Assembly: GCA_039881145.1 (NCBI GenBank)
Contig: JAYKKI010000006.1
Location: forward strand, 23,310,501-23,374,500
Source: Druceiella hillmani
Lineage: Eukaryota; Arthropoda; Insecta; Lepidoptera; Hepialidae
Direction of reading: 5' to 3'
DNA: 64,000 bases
The notes under the pieces were generated by a model. That model did no database searches, was not told the DNA's origin, and saw only the letters and a program-made list of their open reading frames with translations. Positions within the stretch are counted from its first letter, which is position 1. Each line of letters opens with the position of its first letter. The translations under genes were made by a program, and so were the position numbers. Below, piece after piece: positions 47,390 to 59,555 of the stretch.

Positions 47390-48573
47390 GTGCAGAGGCC
47401 AACGCCACTGCTACTCAATTAGAATACTTGGCTTCTTTGAGCCTGTTAATCGACTTGATATTGTCCAGCAATTCATTAGCTAGAGGGTTTGGATGGGTAG
47501 CGAGCCTTTCTGCATATATTTTTCGTGAATCTCATAATTTTGTGTTAACCAAAATGAACTGACTATGTATCTTAGAATTGAGTTTTGAGCTTTTTGGAGA
47601 TAATTTATGTTTCTATTACTGGCCACGCCCCACAGCTTAATGCCATATGTCCGTACCGGCTTGACGAATGAGCTGTATAATAGTAGTTTATTGCCACCAA
47701 GAGCGCAGAGTTACGATTCAACAGCTAGTGCAGTTTCATGTACCTGATAATTAATTGATCACGTTTCCGCTTGATGTGAGTTTTCCAGCCAAACCTTTTA
47801 TCTAGGTAGAAGCCCAGATATTTACCACAATCAGTGTGTGGTAAACTATTGGTTCCTAGTTACACTTCGGGACAATTGCCTATCCTTAATATAAACATGA
47901 TATGGTTCTAATGGGGGAAATATAACCTTGGGACTTGACTAAAATTTTCGATTCTTTCCACAAAAAGTGGTCACTCTGACCTGAAGCAGACAATATAGAT
48001 ATAGTTTGTTGCATCTTATTATTTGCAGTGTCCTGGAGCAAAGCTCTCAGTTCTTTTGTGGCGCGATTGAGTTTCCTTTTGTCTGAGATATAAAGAAAAG
48101 TGCCATACCTGTATTAAGCGACACTTTTCTTCGACTTTAAGTCTTATATTGAGAGGTTGAAAATACAAGTTATCAGATTAATTTAGCACTGGTGAGTTGG
48201 TCCAGAAGACTACTTGGATGAAACTGCTTGATTAAATGTTTGCATGCTTCCTCCACATCATCCATGTTTTTAAGGGAAGTTTTAGGGTTAATAAACCATC
48301 CACATAAGTTCTGAATCCATCCCAGTCAGTTTTATTGTTCTAAAGATACTCTGGGTTCTCTCGGGTAATAACTCTGCTGCCGACAAAGACCACAGAAGTG
48401 TGTCAAGACTGATCTAAACACTAACGTATCAACTACTCATTCCCCTACCAGTTAATAAATCTAGGAGGTAAGGAAGTTTGTTTGGATCAGAAGGCCAGTA
48501 AGTGGGTTTACTATTGGTTAAAAACTGTAAGTTGGCTTTAACATAATTTTTCAGTGCTCGACCTCTGGTAGCT
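47390..48573 (-). mobile_element. Jockey-like LINE relic, minus strand, internally deleted
   Basis: Read on the minus strand from 48,573 downward, the order is endonuclease C-terminus (RGRALKNYVK, KPTYWPSDPNKLPYLLDLL), the EN-RT linker (KTDWDGFRTYVDGLLTLKLP at about 48,340), then after a gap the post-RT region (KYLGFYLDKRFGWKTHIKRK at about 47,790, NKLLLYSSFVKPVRTYGIKL at about 47,660, LWGVASNRNINYLQKAQNSI, and LPIQTL near 47,480). The RT core is missing, so the element lost an internal segment. Multiple stops and frameshifts make it older than the plus-strand LINE at 12.4 kb, to which it is related but not identical. Its 5' end is cut by the start of the satellite array. Confidence 0.88.
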
Positions 48574-51500
48574 GACATGCATGACGGAGCAATTAAAAAA
48601 TCGCAAGGGCGTGCTGGGAACACAACCTGCTTTCCTTTGTGATAATTCTTAATTAATATTATAATGCAAATGAAATACAAGTGTGAAAATAAATTTGTGA
48701 TTTAAAATAATGTTCCGGCTATTTGAGCGAAATCAATCACGAACATATTTACATACGTCACTGCGTTCGGGATGATCTGCGTGTAGTGCTTAGCGGACGA
48801 CAGTCAGTTGATATTTGACAGTTGGTGCGAACGCACGTGAATGAAGGACTAATTAAAAATCGTAGGCACGTGCTGGGAATGCAACGCGTCTCCGTTTGGG
48901 CGCAGTGCAAAACAAACGAGTCAGTTGTTATTTTACCGCCAACTGGCGCGGACGGACAACCATGACGGAGCAATTAAAAAATCGCAGGCGAATGCTGAGG
49001 ACACAATACGTTCTCCTATGTGATAGCTCTAAATTCATATCAGTAATGCAAGTGTGAAAATAAATTGGTGATTTCAAATAATGTTCCGTATGTTTGAGCG
49101 AAATCAATCACGAATATATTTATATACGTCATTGAGTTCGGGGGTGACTGAGCAATTAAAAATCGCTCGCAGTTCACATTCGACAATTGGTGTGAACGCA
49201 CGTGCATGACGGAGTAATAAAAATGGCAGGCGCATGCCGGGAACACAACGGATTTTTCTTTGTAATAGTTCTCCATTAAAATTAATGCTGTAAGTTAACT
49301 AAATCGTGAAAATTAATTTTTGATTTGAAATGGTATTCCGATCAGGTTAAGCGTAGTAAATAACGAACATATTTACATAATCACTGCGTTTGGGGGTTTT
49401 CTGCGTGAAGTGCGAAGCGAATGACAGTAAGGTGATTTTTGACAGTTGGCTCGGACGGACGTCTATGACGGAGCAATTAAAAAATCTCAGGCGCATTCTG
49501 GATATACAACGCGTTTTCATTTATGATAGTTCTTAAGTAATATTAGTGATGTAAGTGAAATGAATGCCGTTAATACCACTCATTTTCGCCTTTGAATAAT
49601 TTGAATTAATATAAATATCGTATGTAAAATACAGTGTGAAAATTTATTTGTAATTTCAATATTTCCAGATGCTTCTAGGGCAGCCAGTAACAGACCTATT
49701 TACCTACGATACTGCGTTCTCTGAATGCAGTTCGAAGCTGACGACAGTCAAAAATTTAATTGTAAAATTAAATTTGTGATTTGAAATAGTATTCCAATTA
49801 AGTTGCCCGCAAAAAACAACGAATATATTTACATAGTCACTGAGTTCGAGGGTAATCTGGACGCAGTACGAAACGAATGGCAATTAGTTGTCATATGACA
49901 GTTGACGCGTACAAACGTGCACGAAGGAGCAATCAAAACATTGCAAGTACAAGCTGGGAACACAACACGTTTTCCTTCGTGATAGGTTTTAATTTGTATT
50001 TGTAATGCAAGTGCAGTACATGTGTGAAAATAAATTTGCGATTGGAAATAATGTCAAGAATATTTAAGCGAAATTAATCATGAACATATTTACATACGTC
50101 TCTGCGTTCATAGGAAACTTTCATGTAGAGTGAAGCGAACGACAGTCACTTGATATTTGACAGTTGACGGGGACAGACGTGCATAACGGAGCAATAAAAA
50201 TTCGGAAGCGCATGCTGGGATCGTAACGAGTTTTCCTTTGTGATAGTAGAAAAATACAAGTGTGAAAATAAAACTGTGATTTAAAATTATGTTCCGGCTA
50301 TTTGAACAAAATCTGTCACGAACATATTTACATACGTTACTGCGTACGGGGTAACCTGCGTGCAGTGCGAAGCGAACGACAGTCAATTTACATTTGACAT
50401 TAGGCGCGGACGCACGTGCATGACGGAGCAATTAATAATCACAGGTGCATGCTGGCAACACAAAGTGTTTTCGTTGGTGATAGCTCTCAATTTACATTAG
50501 CACTGCAAGTGAAACGATTGCTGTAAATACAACGCATTTTCGCCTTTGATTCATTTTCATTAAAATAAATATTGTAGGTAAAATACATTGCGAAAATTAA
50601 TTAGTGTTTTCATTAGTTCCAGATGTTTCGAGAACAGACAGTTGCGGACTTATTTATATATGACACTGCGTTCGGGTCGAATCTGAGTGCAGTGCGAAGT
50701 CAACGACAGTGAGTTGATATTTGACAGTTGGCGTGGGTGGACGAGCATGACGGAGCAATAAAAATCGCAGGCGCAGAACACAAATCGTTTTGTTGGTGAT
50801 AATTCTTCAATAATATTAATTATATAAGTCAGTTAAATTGTCACAATAAATTTCTGATATCAAATGATATTTCAATCAGTTTGAGCGCAGTAAAAAACGA
50901 ACATATTTACATCGACACTGCGTTTGGGTGTAATCTGCGTGCAACGCAAAGCGAATGATAGTCAGTTGTTATTTGACAGTTGGCGTGGATAGACGAGAAT
51001 AACTCGGCAATTAAAAAATAGCAGGCGCATGCTCAGAAGACAACGTGTTTTCGTTTGGGCTAATTTTGCATTTGTGTTTAAAATGTAATTTAATTTAATT
51101 CCAAAAATAAATTTGTGATTTGGAATGGTATTTAGATTGGGTCGAGTGCAGTAAACAACGAACATATTTCAATAGTTGATGCGTTTAGAGGTAATCTGCG
51201 TGCAGAGCCAAGCGAACGGCAGTCAGCTGATATTTGACAGTTGACGCGGGTGGACGTGCATGACGAAGCAATTAAAAAATCGCAAGGGCATGCTAGCAAC
51301 ACAACGCGTTTTCCTTATTGATAGTTCTTAATTAATATTAGTAATGCAATAGAAATACATGTGTGAAAATAATTGTTTGATTGGAAAGGATGTTCCGCAT
51401 ATTTGAGCGAAATCAATCACGAACATATTTACATACGTCGAGATAATCTGCGTGCAGAGCAAAACGAACAACAGTTAGTTGATATTTGACGGTTCGCGCG

Positions 51501-52753
51501 GACGCACTTACATGACGGAGCAATTTAAAAATTGCAGATGCATGCTAGGAATACAAAGCTAAATTTTGACAATAAATTTGTGTTTTAAAAATAATATTCC
51601 GATTAGTTCGAGCGCAGTACGGATGAACATATTTACATCGTTACTGCGTTCAGGGTAATCTGGGTGCAGTGCGAAACTAATGGCCGTCAGTGGACAGTTG
51701 ATAGTTAACACCAACAGACGTGAATGACGCTGCAATTAAAAATCGCAAGACCATGCTGGGAATACAACGCGCTTTCCTTTGTTATTTTTCTTAAATAATA
51801 TTAGTAATGGAAGGGAAGTACAAGTGTGAACATATATTTGTGATTTGAAATAATTTTCCGTCTATTTGAGCGAAATCAATCACGACCATATACACATAAC
51901 TCACTGCGTTTGGGAATAACCTGCGTGCAGTGCAAAGCGAACGACAGTCAGTTGATATTTGATAGTAGGCACGGACGCACGTACATGACGGAGTAATTAA
52001 AAAGGGCAGGCGCATGTCTGAAACACAAAGTGTTTTGGTTGGTGATAGTTCTTCATTAATATTAACAATGTAAGTTAATTAAATTGTGACAGTAAATTTG
52101 TTATTCAAAAATTAATTCCGATTAGTTTGAGCGCAGTTAAAATAAACATAATTACATCTTCACTGCGTTCGGGTGTAATCTACGTGCAGTGCGAAGCGAA
52201 CGGCTGTCAGTTGATATTTGATAGTTGACGCAGACGAACGTGCATGACGGAGCAATTAAAAAATCGAAAGCGCATGCTGGGAATGCAACACGTTTTCTTT
52301 TGTGATGGTTCCTACTTAATATTAGTAATTCAAGTAAAATACAGCTGTGAAAATAAATTTTTGAATAGAGAAAATATTCCGGATATGTGAGCAAAATTAA
52401 TCACGAACATATTTACATATGTCATTGCTTTCGGGATAATCTGCGTGCTGTGCATATCGCACGACAATTAGTTGATATTTGACAGTTGGTGCGGACGCAC
52501 GTGCATGACGGAGCAATTAAAAATCATAGGCGCATGCGGGGAACACAACGCGTTTTCATTTGAGATAATTCTTAATAATATTACTAATGCAAGTGAAACG
52601 CATGCCGTTAATACCATGCATTTTCGCCTTACACAACTTTTCATTAATTTAAATATTTTTATTAAAATATAACGTGAAAATTAATTTGTGGTTTTAAAAT
52701 TTCTTATACTGCAGCGCAACCAGTCACAAACCTATTTATATATGGATCTGCTT

Positions 52754-52766
52754 GGCGGGGGGGGGG
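52754..52766. repeat. poly-G run
   Basis: A homopolymer of about 11 G interrupts the GGGGTAATCTGAGT segment of one gamma monomer, where neighbours have three to six G. It may be a real slippage expansion or an assembly or base-calling artefact. Confidence 0.8.
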
Positions 52767-53717
52767 GTGTGTCATCTGAGTACAGTGGGAAGCGAACGAC
52801 AAACAGTTGATATTTGACAGTTGGCCCAGTCGGACGTGAATGACGGAGTATTTATTAAATCGCGGGCGCATTCTAAGAACACAACGCGTTTTCGTTTGTG
52901 ATATGTCTTCACTAATATTAATAATGTAAGTGAATTAACTTTTGGAAATATTTGTGATTTTAATTGACATTCCGATTAGCTTGAACACAGTAAATCACGA
53001 ACATATTTACATAGCCTCTGCTTTCGGGGGTGTCGTTGTGCAGTGTGAAGCGTTATTATGTATATTATGTTATTTCCTAATTAATGTTAGTTATGCAAGT
53101 CAAAGGTATGCTGTTAATACCACGCATTGTCGCTTTTAATATTTTTTATTAATGTAAATATTGTATGTAAAGTACAATGAGAAAAATAATTTGTGATTTC
53201 AATATTTCCAGAGGCTTCAAGCGCAGCCAGTCACAAACTTATTTTTATATGACACTGCCTTCGGGTAATTTGAGTGTAATGCGAAGCGAGCGACAGTCAG
53301 TTGAAATTTTACAAGTTGCATAACGAACATGCATAACGGAGCAATTAAGAAATTACAGGTGTATGCTGAGAATATAAAGCGTATTCGATTTTTATAGTTA
53401 CTAATTAATATTAGTAATGCAAGTGAAATACAAGTTTGAAAATAAATTTCTGTGATTTTAAAAATTTTCCGTCAATTTGAGCGAAATCATTCACGAAAAT
53501 ATTGACGTATACGTCACTGAGTTCGGGGGTAATCTACGTGCAGGCGAAGCGAATGACTAACTGATATTTGGCAGTTGGCGCGAAAGCACGTGTATGGCGG
53601 AGCATTAAAAAAATTACAGGTGCATGCTGAGAACACAACGCTTCTTCATTTGTAATAGTTCTTATTTAATATTAGTAAGGCAACGTATACTGTGAATTTT
53701 CATTAGTTTAAATATTG

Positions 53718-54024
53718 TTCACAATTAAATGAAACTACGTGATGTAGTATTATTTCTACTTTCTTTAATTTCTTTACCACGATCTAGTTTTCGTTGTATT
53801 ACAACATCTTTAGGTGGGATATTAGCAAAGATTCGAATTCGATTTAAATACTGTAGGAAGTTTCTAAGAATCAATCTTTGCTAATATCCCACCTAAAGAT
53901 GTTGTAATACAACGAAACCTCGTGGTAAAGAAATTAAAGAAAGTAGAAATAATACTACATCACGTAGTTTCATTTAATTGTGAATAATGAATTTCTACAA
54001 AATTAACATCAAATATATTCAATA
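53718..54024. mobile_element. foldback/MITE element, complete copy 2, inserted in the satellite
   Basis: The arms run from TTCACAATTAAATG (53,718) to CATTTAATTGTGAA (53,985), followed by the same 40-bp tail as copy 1. The arms are nearly identical to copy 1, but the central loop (about 40-45 bp, CGAATTCGATTTAAATACTG...) is unrelated to the loop of copy 1. The flanks TTTAAATATTG (53,707-53,717) and TTTAAAAATTG (54,025-54,035) look like a target duplication with one mismatch. The insertion splits one satellite monomer, so it is younger than the array. Confidence 0.9.
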
Positions 54025-56430
54025 TTTAAAAATTGTTAGTAAAATATTGTGTGAAAATTAATTTGTGATATCAAAAGTCTCTGATACTTGAACGCAGCTA
54101 GTTGCAAACCTATTTAAATACGAATCTGCGATCGGGGGGTAATCTGAGTACACTGCGAAGTGAACGGCAGTCAGTTGATAGTAGCAATTGAAAAATCGCA
54201 GGCGCATTCTGAGAACACACCATGTTTTCGTTTGTGATATTTCTTCGCTAATATTAATAATGTGAATGAATTTACTTATGAAAATAAATTTGAGATTTCA
54301 AATGGCACTCCGATTAGGTTGAACGCAGTAAACAATGAACTTATTTACGTAGCCTCTGCGTTTGGGGTATGTTTGTGCAGTCCGAAGCAGTTGACATTTG
54401 ACGAGTAGTACGGACGAACGTGCATTACGAAGTAATTAAGAAAATCGTGGGAACATAACGCGTTTTCGTTTGCGATAGTTCTTCATTAATATTAATAATG
54501 TAAGTGAATAAAATATTGAAAATAAATTGGTAAATAACGAACATATTTACATAGCTTCTGCGTTCGGGGATATATTTGTGCAGTGCGAAAGAAACGGCAT
54601 TCCGTTGATATTTGACAAGTTGCGCTAACAGACGTACATGACGGAGCAATTCAAAAATCCCAGGCGAATGCTGGGAATATAACGCTTTTCCTTTGTGATA
54701 GTTCTTAAATTATATTAGTAACAGAAATGAAAAAATAAATCAGATTTGAAATAGTATTCCAGGGATTTTGAGCGAAAAAATCACGAACTTATTAATATAC
54801 GTCACTGCTTTCGGGATAATCTGTCTAAGCGGCGGTATTCATCCTGAAGCAAACGACAGTCGGTTGATATTTGATAGTTAAGGCGGACGTACCTGCATGA
54901 CGGACCAATAAAAAAATCGGATGCGCATGCTGGGAACACAACCTGTTTTCATTTGTGATAGTTTCTAATTATTATTAGTAATGCAACTGAAACGCATGCT
55001 CTTCATACCACGCATTTTCGCCTTTGAATAATTTTTGTTAATATAAATATTTTATGTAAAATACATTGTAAAAAATAATTTGAGATTTGAAAATTTCCAG
55101 ATGCTTCGAGCACAGGCAGTCATAAACTTATTTATATACGATACTGCGTTCGGGTTAATCTGAGTGCAGTGCGAAGCGAGCGACAGTTAGTTGATATTTG
55201 ATATTTGACACGGACGAACATGTATGACGGAGCATTTAAGCGCATGCTGAGAACACAGCGCGCTTTCGTTTGTGAGAGCTCTTAATTAATATTTGAAATG
55301 TAAGTGAAATGCATGTCCTTCACACTACGAATTTTCGTCTTTGATTCATTTCCATTAATATAAATATTGTATATAAAATGCAGTGTGAAAATTAATTTGT
55401 TTTCAAAAGTTCCAGATGCTTCGGGCGCAGCCAGTCACAAACCTTTTTATATACGATACTGCATTCGGGATAATCTGAGTGCAGTGCGAAGCCTACAACA
55501 TTCGGTTGTTATTTGAGAGTTGGCGCGGACGGACGAGCATGACGGAGCATTTAAAAATCGTAGACAAGTGCTTGAAACACAACATGTTTTTTTTGTGAGG
55601 TTTCTTAATTAGTATTGGTAATGCAAATGGAATTTTGATAGTTCTATAAATTATGATGTAAAATTTGAAGTAATATTCTGTATGTTTGAGCGAAATAAAC
55701 CACGTACATATGCCAGTGCGTTCAGTGCAAAGCATGTTTCATTAATATAAATATTGTATGTAAAATGCAATGTGAAAATACATGCTGGGAAGATAAAGCC
55801 TTCAAAATGTTCCAGATGCTTCGAGCGCAGCCAATCACAAATCTATTTATATGCCACACATCTTTAGGGGGTAATCGGGGTCAGTGCGAAGCCAACAACA
55901 GTTTGGTTCTTATATGATAGTTGGCGCAGACGGAGAAGCATGACGCAGTATTTAAAAATCAACGGCGCATGCTGGGAACACAAAGCGTTTCCGTTGAAGG
56001 TAACTGTTCATTAATATTAAAAATGTAAGGTTTTTAAATTATAACAAAAAATTTGTGACTTAAAAATAACATTCCGATTAGTTTGAGAGCAGTAAAGAGG
56101 AACATATTTACATCGACACTGCGTTCGAGATAATCTGAGTGCGAAGCGAGAGACAGTCGGTTGATATTTGACAAGCTGCGCGGATGGAAGTGCATTACGG
56201 AGCAATAAAAAAATTGTAAGTGCTTGCTAAGACCGCAACCCGTATTCGTTTGTGATAGACTTTAATTATTATTGAAAATACAAGGGAAATATAAGAATAA
56301 AATAAAATTTCCTAATTTTAAATAATGTTCCGGATATTTGGGCAAAACCAATCACGAACATATTTACATACGTCACTGCTTTCGGGGTAATCTACATGCA
56401 GTGCGAAGCGAATGACAGCCATTTGATATT

Positions 56431-59400
56431 GTTTTTAAATTAATAGTTTAAATAAAACACTGTGCAAAAATTATTTAATGACTGACAATAGTGTTTTGTA
56501 AAGTAATATTTTAAATAACAGTGTGAAAATTAATTTATATGTGAAAATATTGTTCCAGCTGCTTCGAGCGCAAGCCGCCACAAACAAGCTTATAAAGGCA
56601 GTCTCCGAGCAGTGGGAATCGCGCCAGTTAGTATACAAGTGTGGAAGTGAAGAATCCCACTAGCAGGTTGAGAACACCGGGCATTCTCAATGGTGATTGT
56701 TTTTCAATTAATATTTTAGATATGTGAACATTAATTTGTGTTTAAAAATATTGTTTTTAAATTAATAATTTAAACAAAACGCTGGCCAAAAATTAATTTG
56801 AGATCGACAATAGTGTTTTTAAAACAATTTAAAGAAAACAGTGTAAAAATTAATTTGTGTGTGAAAATATTATTTCAGCTGCTTCGAGTGTAACCCGCCA
56901 CATACAAACTTACGCATAACGCGGCGTTAAAGATAGTCGGCGAGCAGTGAGAATCGCACCAGGGTTAGTTGATATTTGTCCGTTGTCGTTGATGGTGGTT
57001 TACAAATGCGGAAATGAAAATCCACGAGCAGGCTGAGAACATTGAGCGTTCTTGCCGGTGATTGTTTTTAAATTAATCTTTTAAATTCGACACAGTGTGA
57101 AAAAAAAATTGTGTTGGAAAATATTGTTTTTAAAGTAATATCTTAAATGAAACATAGTATGATAAAATATTTTGTGTGTGAAAATATTGTTTCAGCTGCT
57201 TCGAGCGCAACCCGCCACAAACTTACGCATAACGCGGCGTTAAGGGTAGTCAGCGAGCAGTGAGAATCGCGCCAGAGTTAGTTGACATTTGTCTGTTGGC
57301 GTCGACGGTTGTGTACAAGTGAGGAAGAGAAGAATCCCACGCGCATGGTGAGAACACCGGGCCTTCTCGATAGTGATTGTTTTTAATGAATATTTTAAAC
57401 AAAACACAGTGCCACAATTATTTGTGTTTAAAACTAGCGTTTTCAAAGGAATATTTTGAAGGAAACACAGTGAAAAAATTACTTAGCGATTGAAAATATT
57501 TTAAATTAACATTTCAAACAAAACAGCGTGAAAATTAATTTGTGTTTGAAAATATTGTTTTTAAACTAATAATAATTTGCAATTGAAAATATTATTTCTA
57601 AAGTAATATTTTAAATAAAACACCGTGTGAAAATTAAATCGTATATGATAATATTGTTCCAGCTGCTTTAAGCGTAACCTGCCACAGACAAACTTATGCA
57701 TAACACGGCGTTGAGGATGGTCGGCAAGCAGTGAGAATTAGGCCAAAGTTAGTGGACATTTGTCGGTTGGCGTCGACGGTTGTGTAAAAGTGGGGAAGAG
57801 AAGAATCCCACGCGCATGCTCAGCACGTCGAACATTCTCGACGGTGATTGTTTTTAAAATAATATATTAAATTCGACACCGTGTCAAAATTAATTTATGT
57901 TTGAAAATATTGTTCTTAAAGTAATATTTTAGAAAAAACAGTGTAATAAAATAATTTGTGTTTGAAAATAGGTTTAAGCTACTTCGAGCGCAACCCGCCA
58001 CGCACAAACTTACGTATAACGCAGCGTTTAGGGTAATCGGCGAGCAGTGAGAATCGCGCCAGTGTTAGATGACATTTGTTCGTTGTCGTGGATGTTCGTT
58101 TACAAATGCGGAAGTGATGAATCCCACCAGCAGACTGTAAACATCGGGCATTATCGATGGTGATTGTTTTGAAATTAATACATTAAATTCGACTTTGTGT
58201 GAAAATTAATTTTTGTTTTAAAATATTGTTTTTAATGTAATATTTGATATTCGACATTGTGTGAAAATTAATTTTTGTTTTAAATATTGTTTTTAAATTA
58301 ATATTTTAAATAAAACGGTGGGAAAATTACTTTTTGGTTGAAAATATTGTTTTTAATGTAATAATTTTAAATAAAACCTAGTGTGATGAAATATTTTATG
58401 TGTGAAAATAGTGTTCCAGCTGCTTCAAGTACAACCCACGACAAATAAACTTACGCATAACGCATCGTTAACGGTTGTCGGCGAGCAGCAAGAATCGCGC
58501 CAGAATTTGTCGATATTTGTCCTTTGTCGTAGATGGTCGTTTACAAGTGTAGAAGTTAAGAACTCCACCAGCAGACCGCTAACACCAGGCATTATCGATG
58601 GTGATTGTTTTTTAATAAATATTTTTATTAAGACACACTGTGAAAATTAATTTGTGCAAAAAATATCGTTTCTAAATTTAGAGTTTATAAAAAACATTGC
58701 AAAAATTAATTTGCAATTGACAATAATATTTTTAAAGTTACATTTTAAATAATAAAGTGTGAAAATTATTTTTGTGTGAGATTATTTTCAAGATGCTTTT
58801 AACGCAACCCGCCACAAACAAACTTACGCATAAGGCAGCGTTAAGGGTAGTCTTCGACCAATGGGGATCGCGTCAGAGTTAGGTGACATTTGTCCGTTGG
58901 CATCGACGGTTGTGTACAAGAGCATACTGAGAACCGGGCCGGGCCTTATCGATAGTGATTGGATTTTAATAAGTATTTTTAATAAAATACAGTGTCACAA
59001 TTAATTTGTGTTTAAAATTATATTTTTAAAGTAATGTTTTAAATAAAACACACTGCAACAATTAATTTACGATTGAAAATATTGTTATTTAATTAACATT
59101 TTAAACAAAACGGTGTAATATTAATTTGTTTTTGAAAATATTGTTTCTAGAGTTACAATAAAAAAACACAGGGCAAAACGTAATTTGCAATTGACAATAT
59201 TATTATTCCAGATACTTCGGGTGCAAATCGCTACAAACAAACTTACGCATAACGCAGCGTTTAGGGTAGTCGGCGAGAACTGAGAATCGCGCCACAGTTA
59301 GTGGTAATTAGTCCGTTTTCGTGGAAGGTCGTGTAAAAGTACAGAAGTTCCCACGCGCATGTTGAGAATACCGGGCATTCTCGAGAAAGATTGTTTTTTT

Positions 59401-59555
59401 AATTAATATTTTAAATAAAAATGGAGTGGAAATTAAATTTTGTTGGAAAATATTGTTTTTAAGCTAATAGTTTAAATACACAACAGGGCAAAAATGAATT
59501 TGCGATTGACAATAAAGTTTTATTATGTATGAAAATTAATGTGAGTTTGAAAATA
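56431..59555. repeat. satellite array, subfamily 2 (310-460-bp monomers)
   Basis: Monomers start with GCTTCGAGCGCAACCCGCCACAAAC-like sequence at about 56,560, 56,880, 57,198, 57,662, 57,975, 58,420, 58,795 and 59,215. The core reads CGGCGTTAAGGGTAGTCGGC, GAGCAGTGAGAATCGCGCCA, ATTTGTCCGTTGGCGT, GAATCCCACGCGCATGCTGA and ends TGATTGTTTTTAAATTAAT. Monomer length varies because the AT-rich linker is itself made of two to four copies of an about 65-bp subunit (AACACAGTGTGAAAATTAAT then TTGTGTTTGAAAATATTG). The first part of the monomer resembles the gamma class of subfamily 1, which links the two blocks. Confidence 0.92.

Larger units (their letters stand above)
48574..56430. repeat. satellite array, subfamily 1 (about 250-bp monomers of three classes)
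   Basis: Some 29 monomers share a GC-rich core (ACTGCGTTCGGG...AATCTGCGTGCAGTGCGAAGCG...CAGTTGATATTTGACAGTT...GCATGACGGAGCAATTAAAA...GCATGCTGGGAACACAACG) and an AT-rich linker. Three classes differ just before the core. In alpha it reads GAGCGAAATCAATCACGAAC (48,725; 49,095; 50,065; 51,405; 51,870; 52,390; 53,480; 56,345). In beta it reads GAGCGCAGTAAACAACGAAC (49,340; 50,880; 51,140; 51,610; 52,120; 52,980; 54,315; 56,080). In gamma it reads TTCGAGCGCAGCCAGTCACAAAC (49,675; 50,625; 52,715; 53,213; 54,070; 55,100; 55,415; 55,820). Gamma monomers have a longer linker with ACCACGCATTTTCGCC. The short open frames across the array are not conserved between monomers. Confidence 0.93.

Noticed and set aside
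48758..57446. Many 60-107-codon minus-strand frames in the satellite
   Set aside because: Similar peptides arise because the DNA repeats, but frame is lost from monomer to monomer and lengths are not multiples of three.
56431..59555. CENP-B-box-like sequence in TTCGAGCGCAACCCGCC
   Set aside because: The match to NTTCGNNNNANNCGGGN fails at the required A and at the CGGG end; only TTCG agrees.
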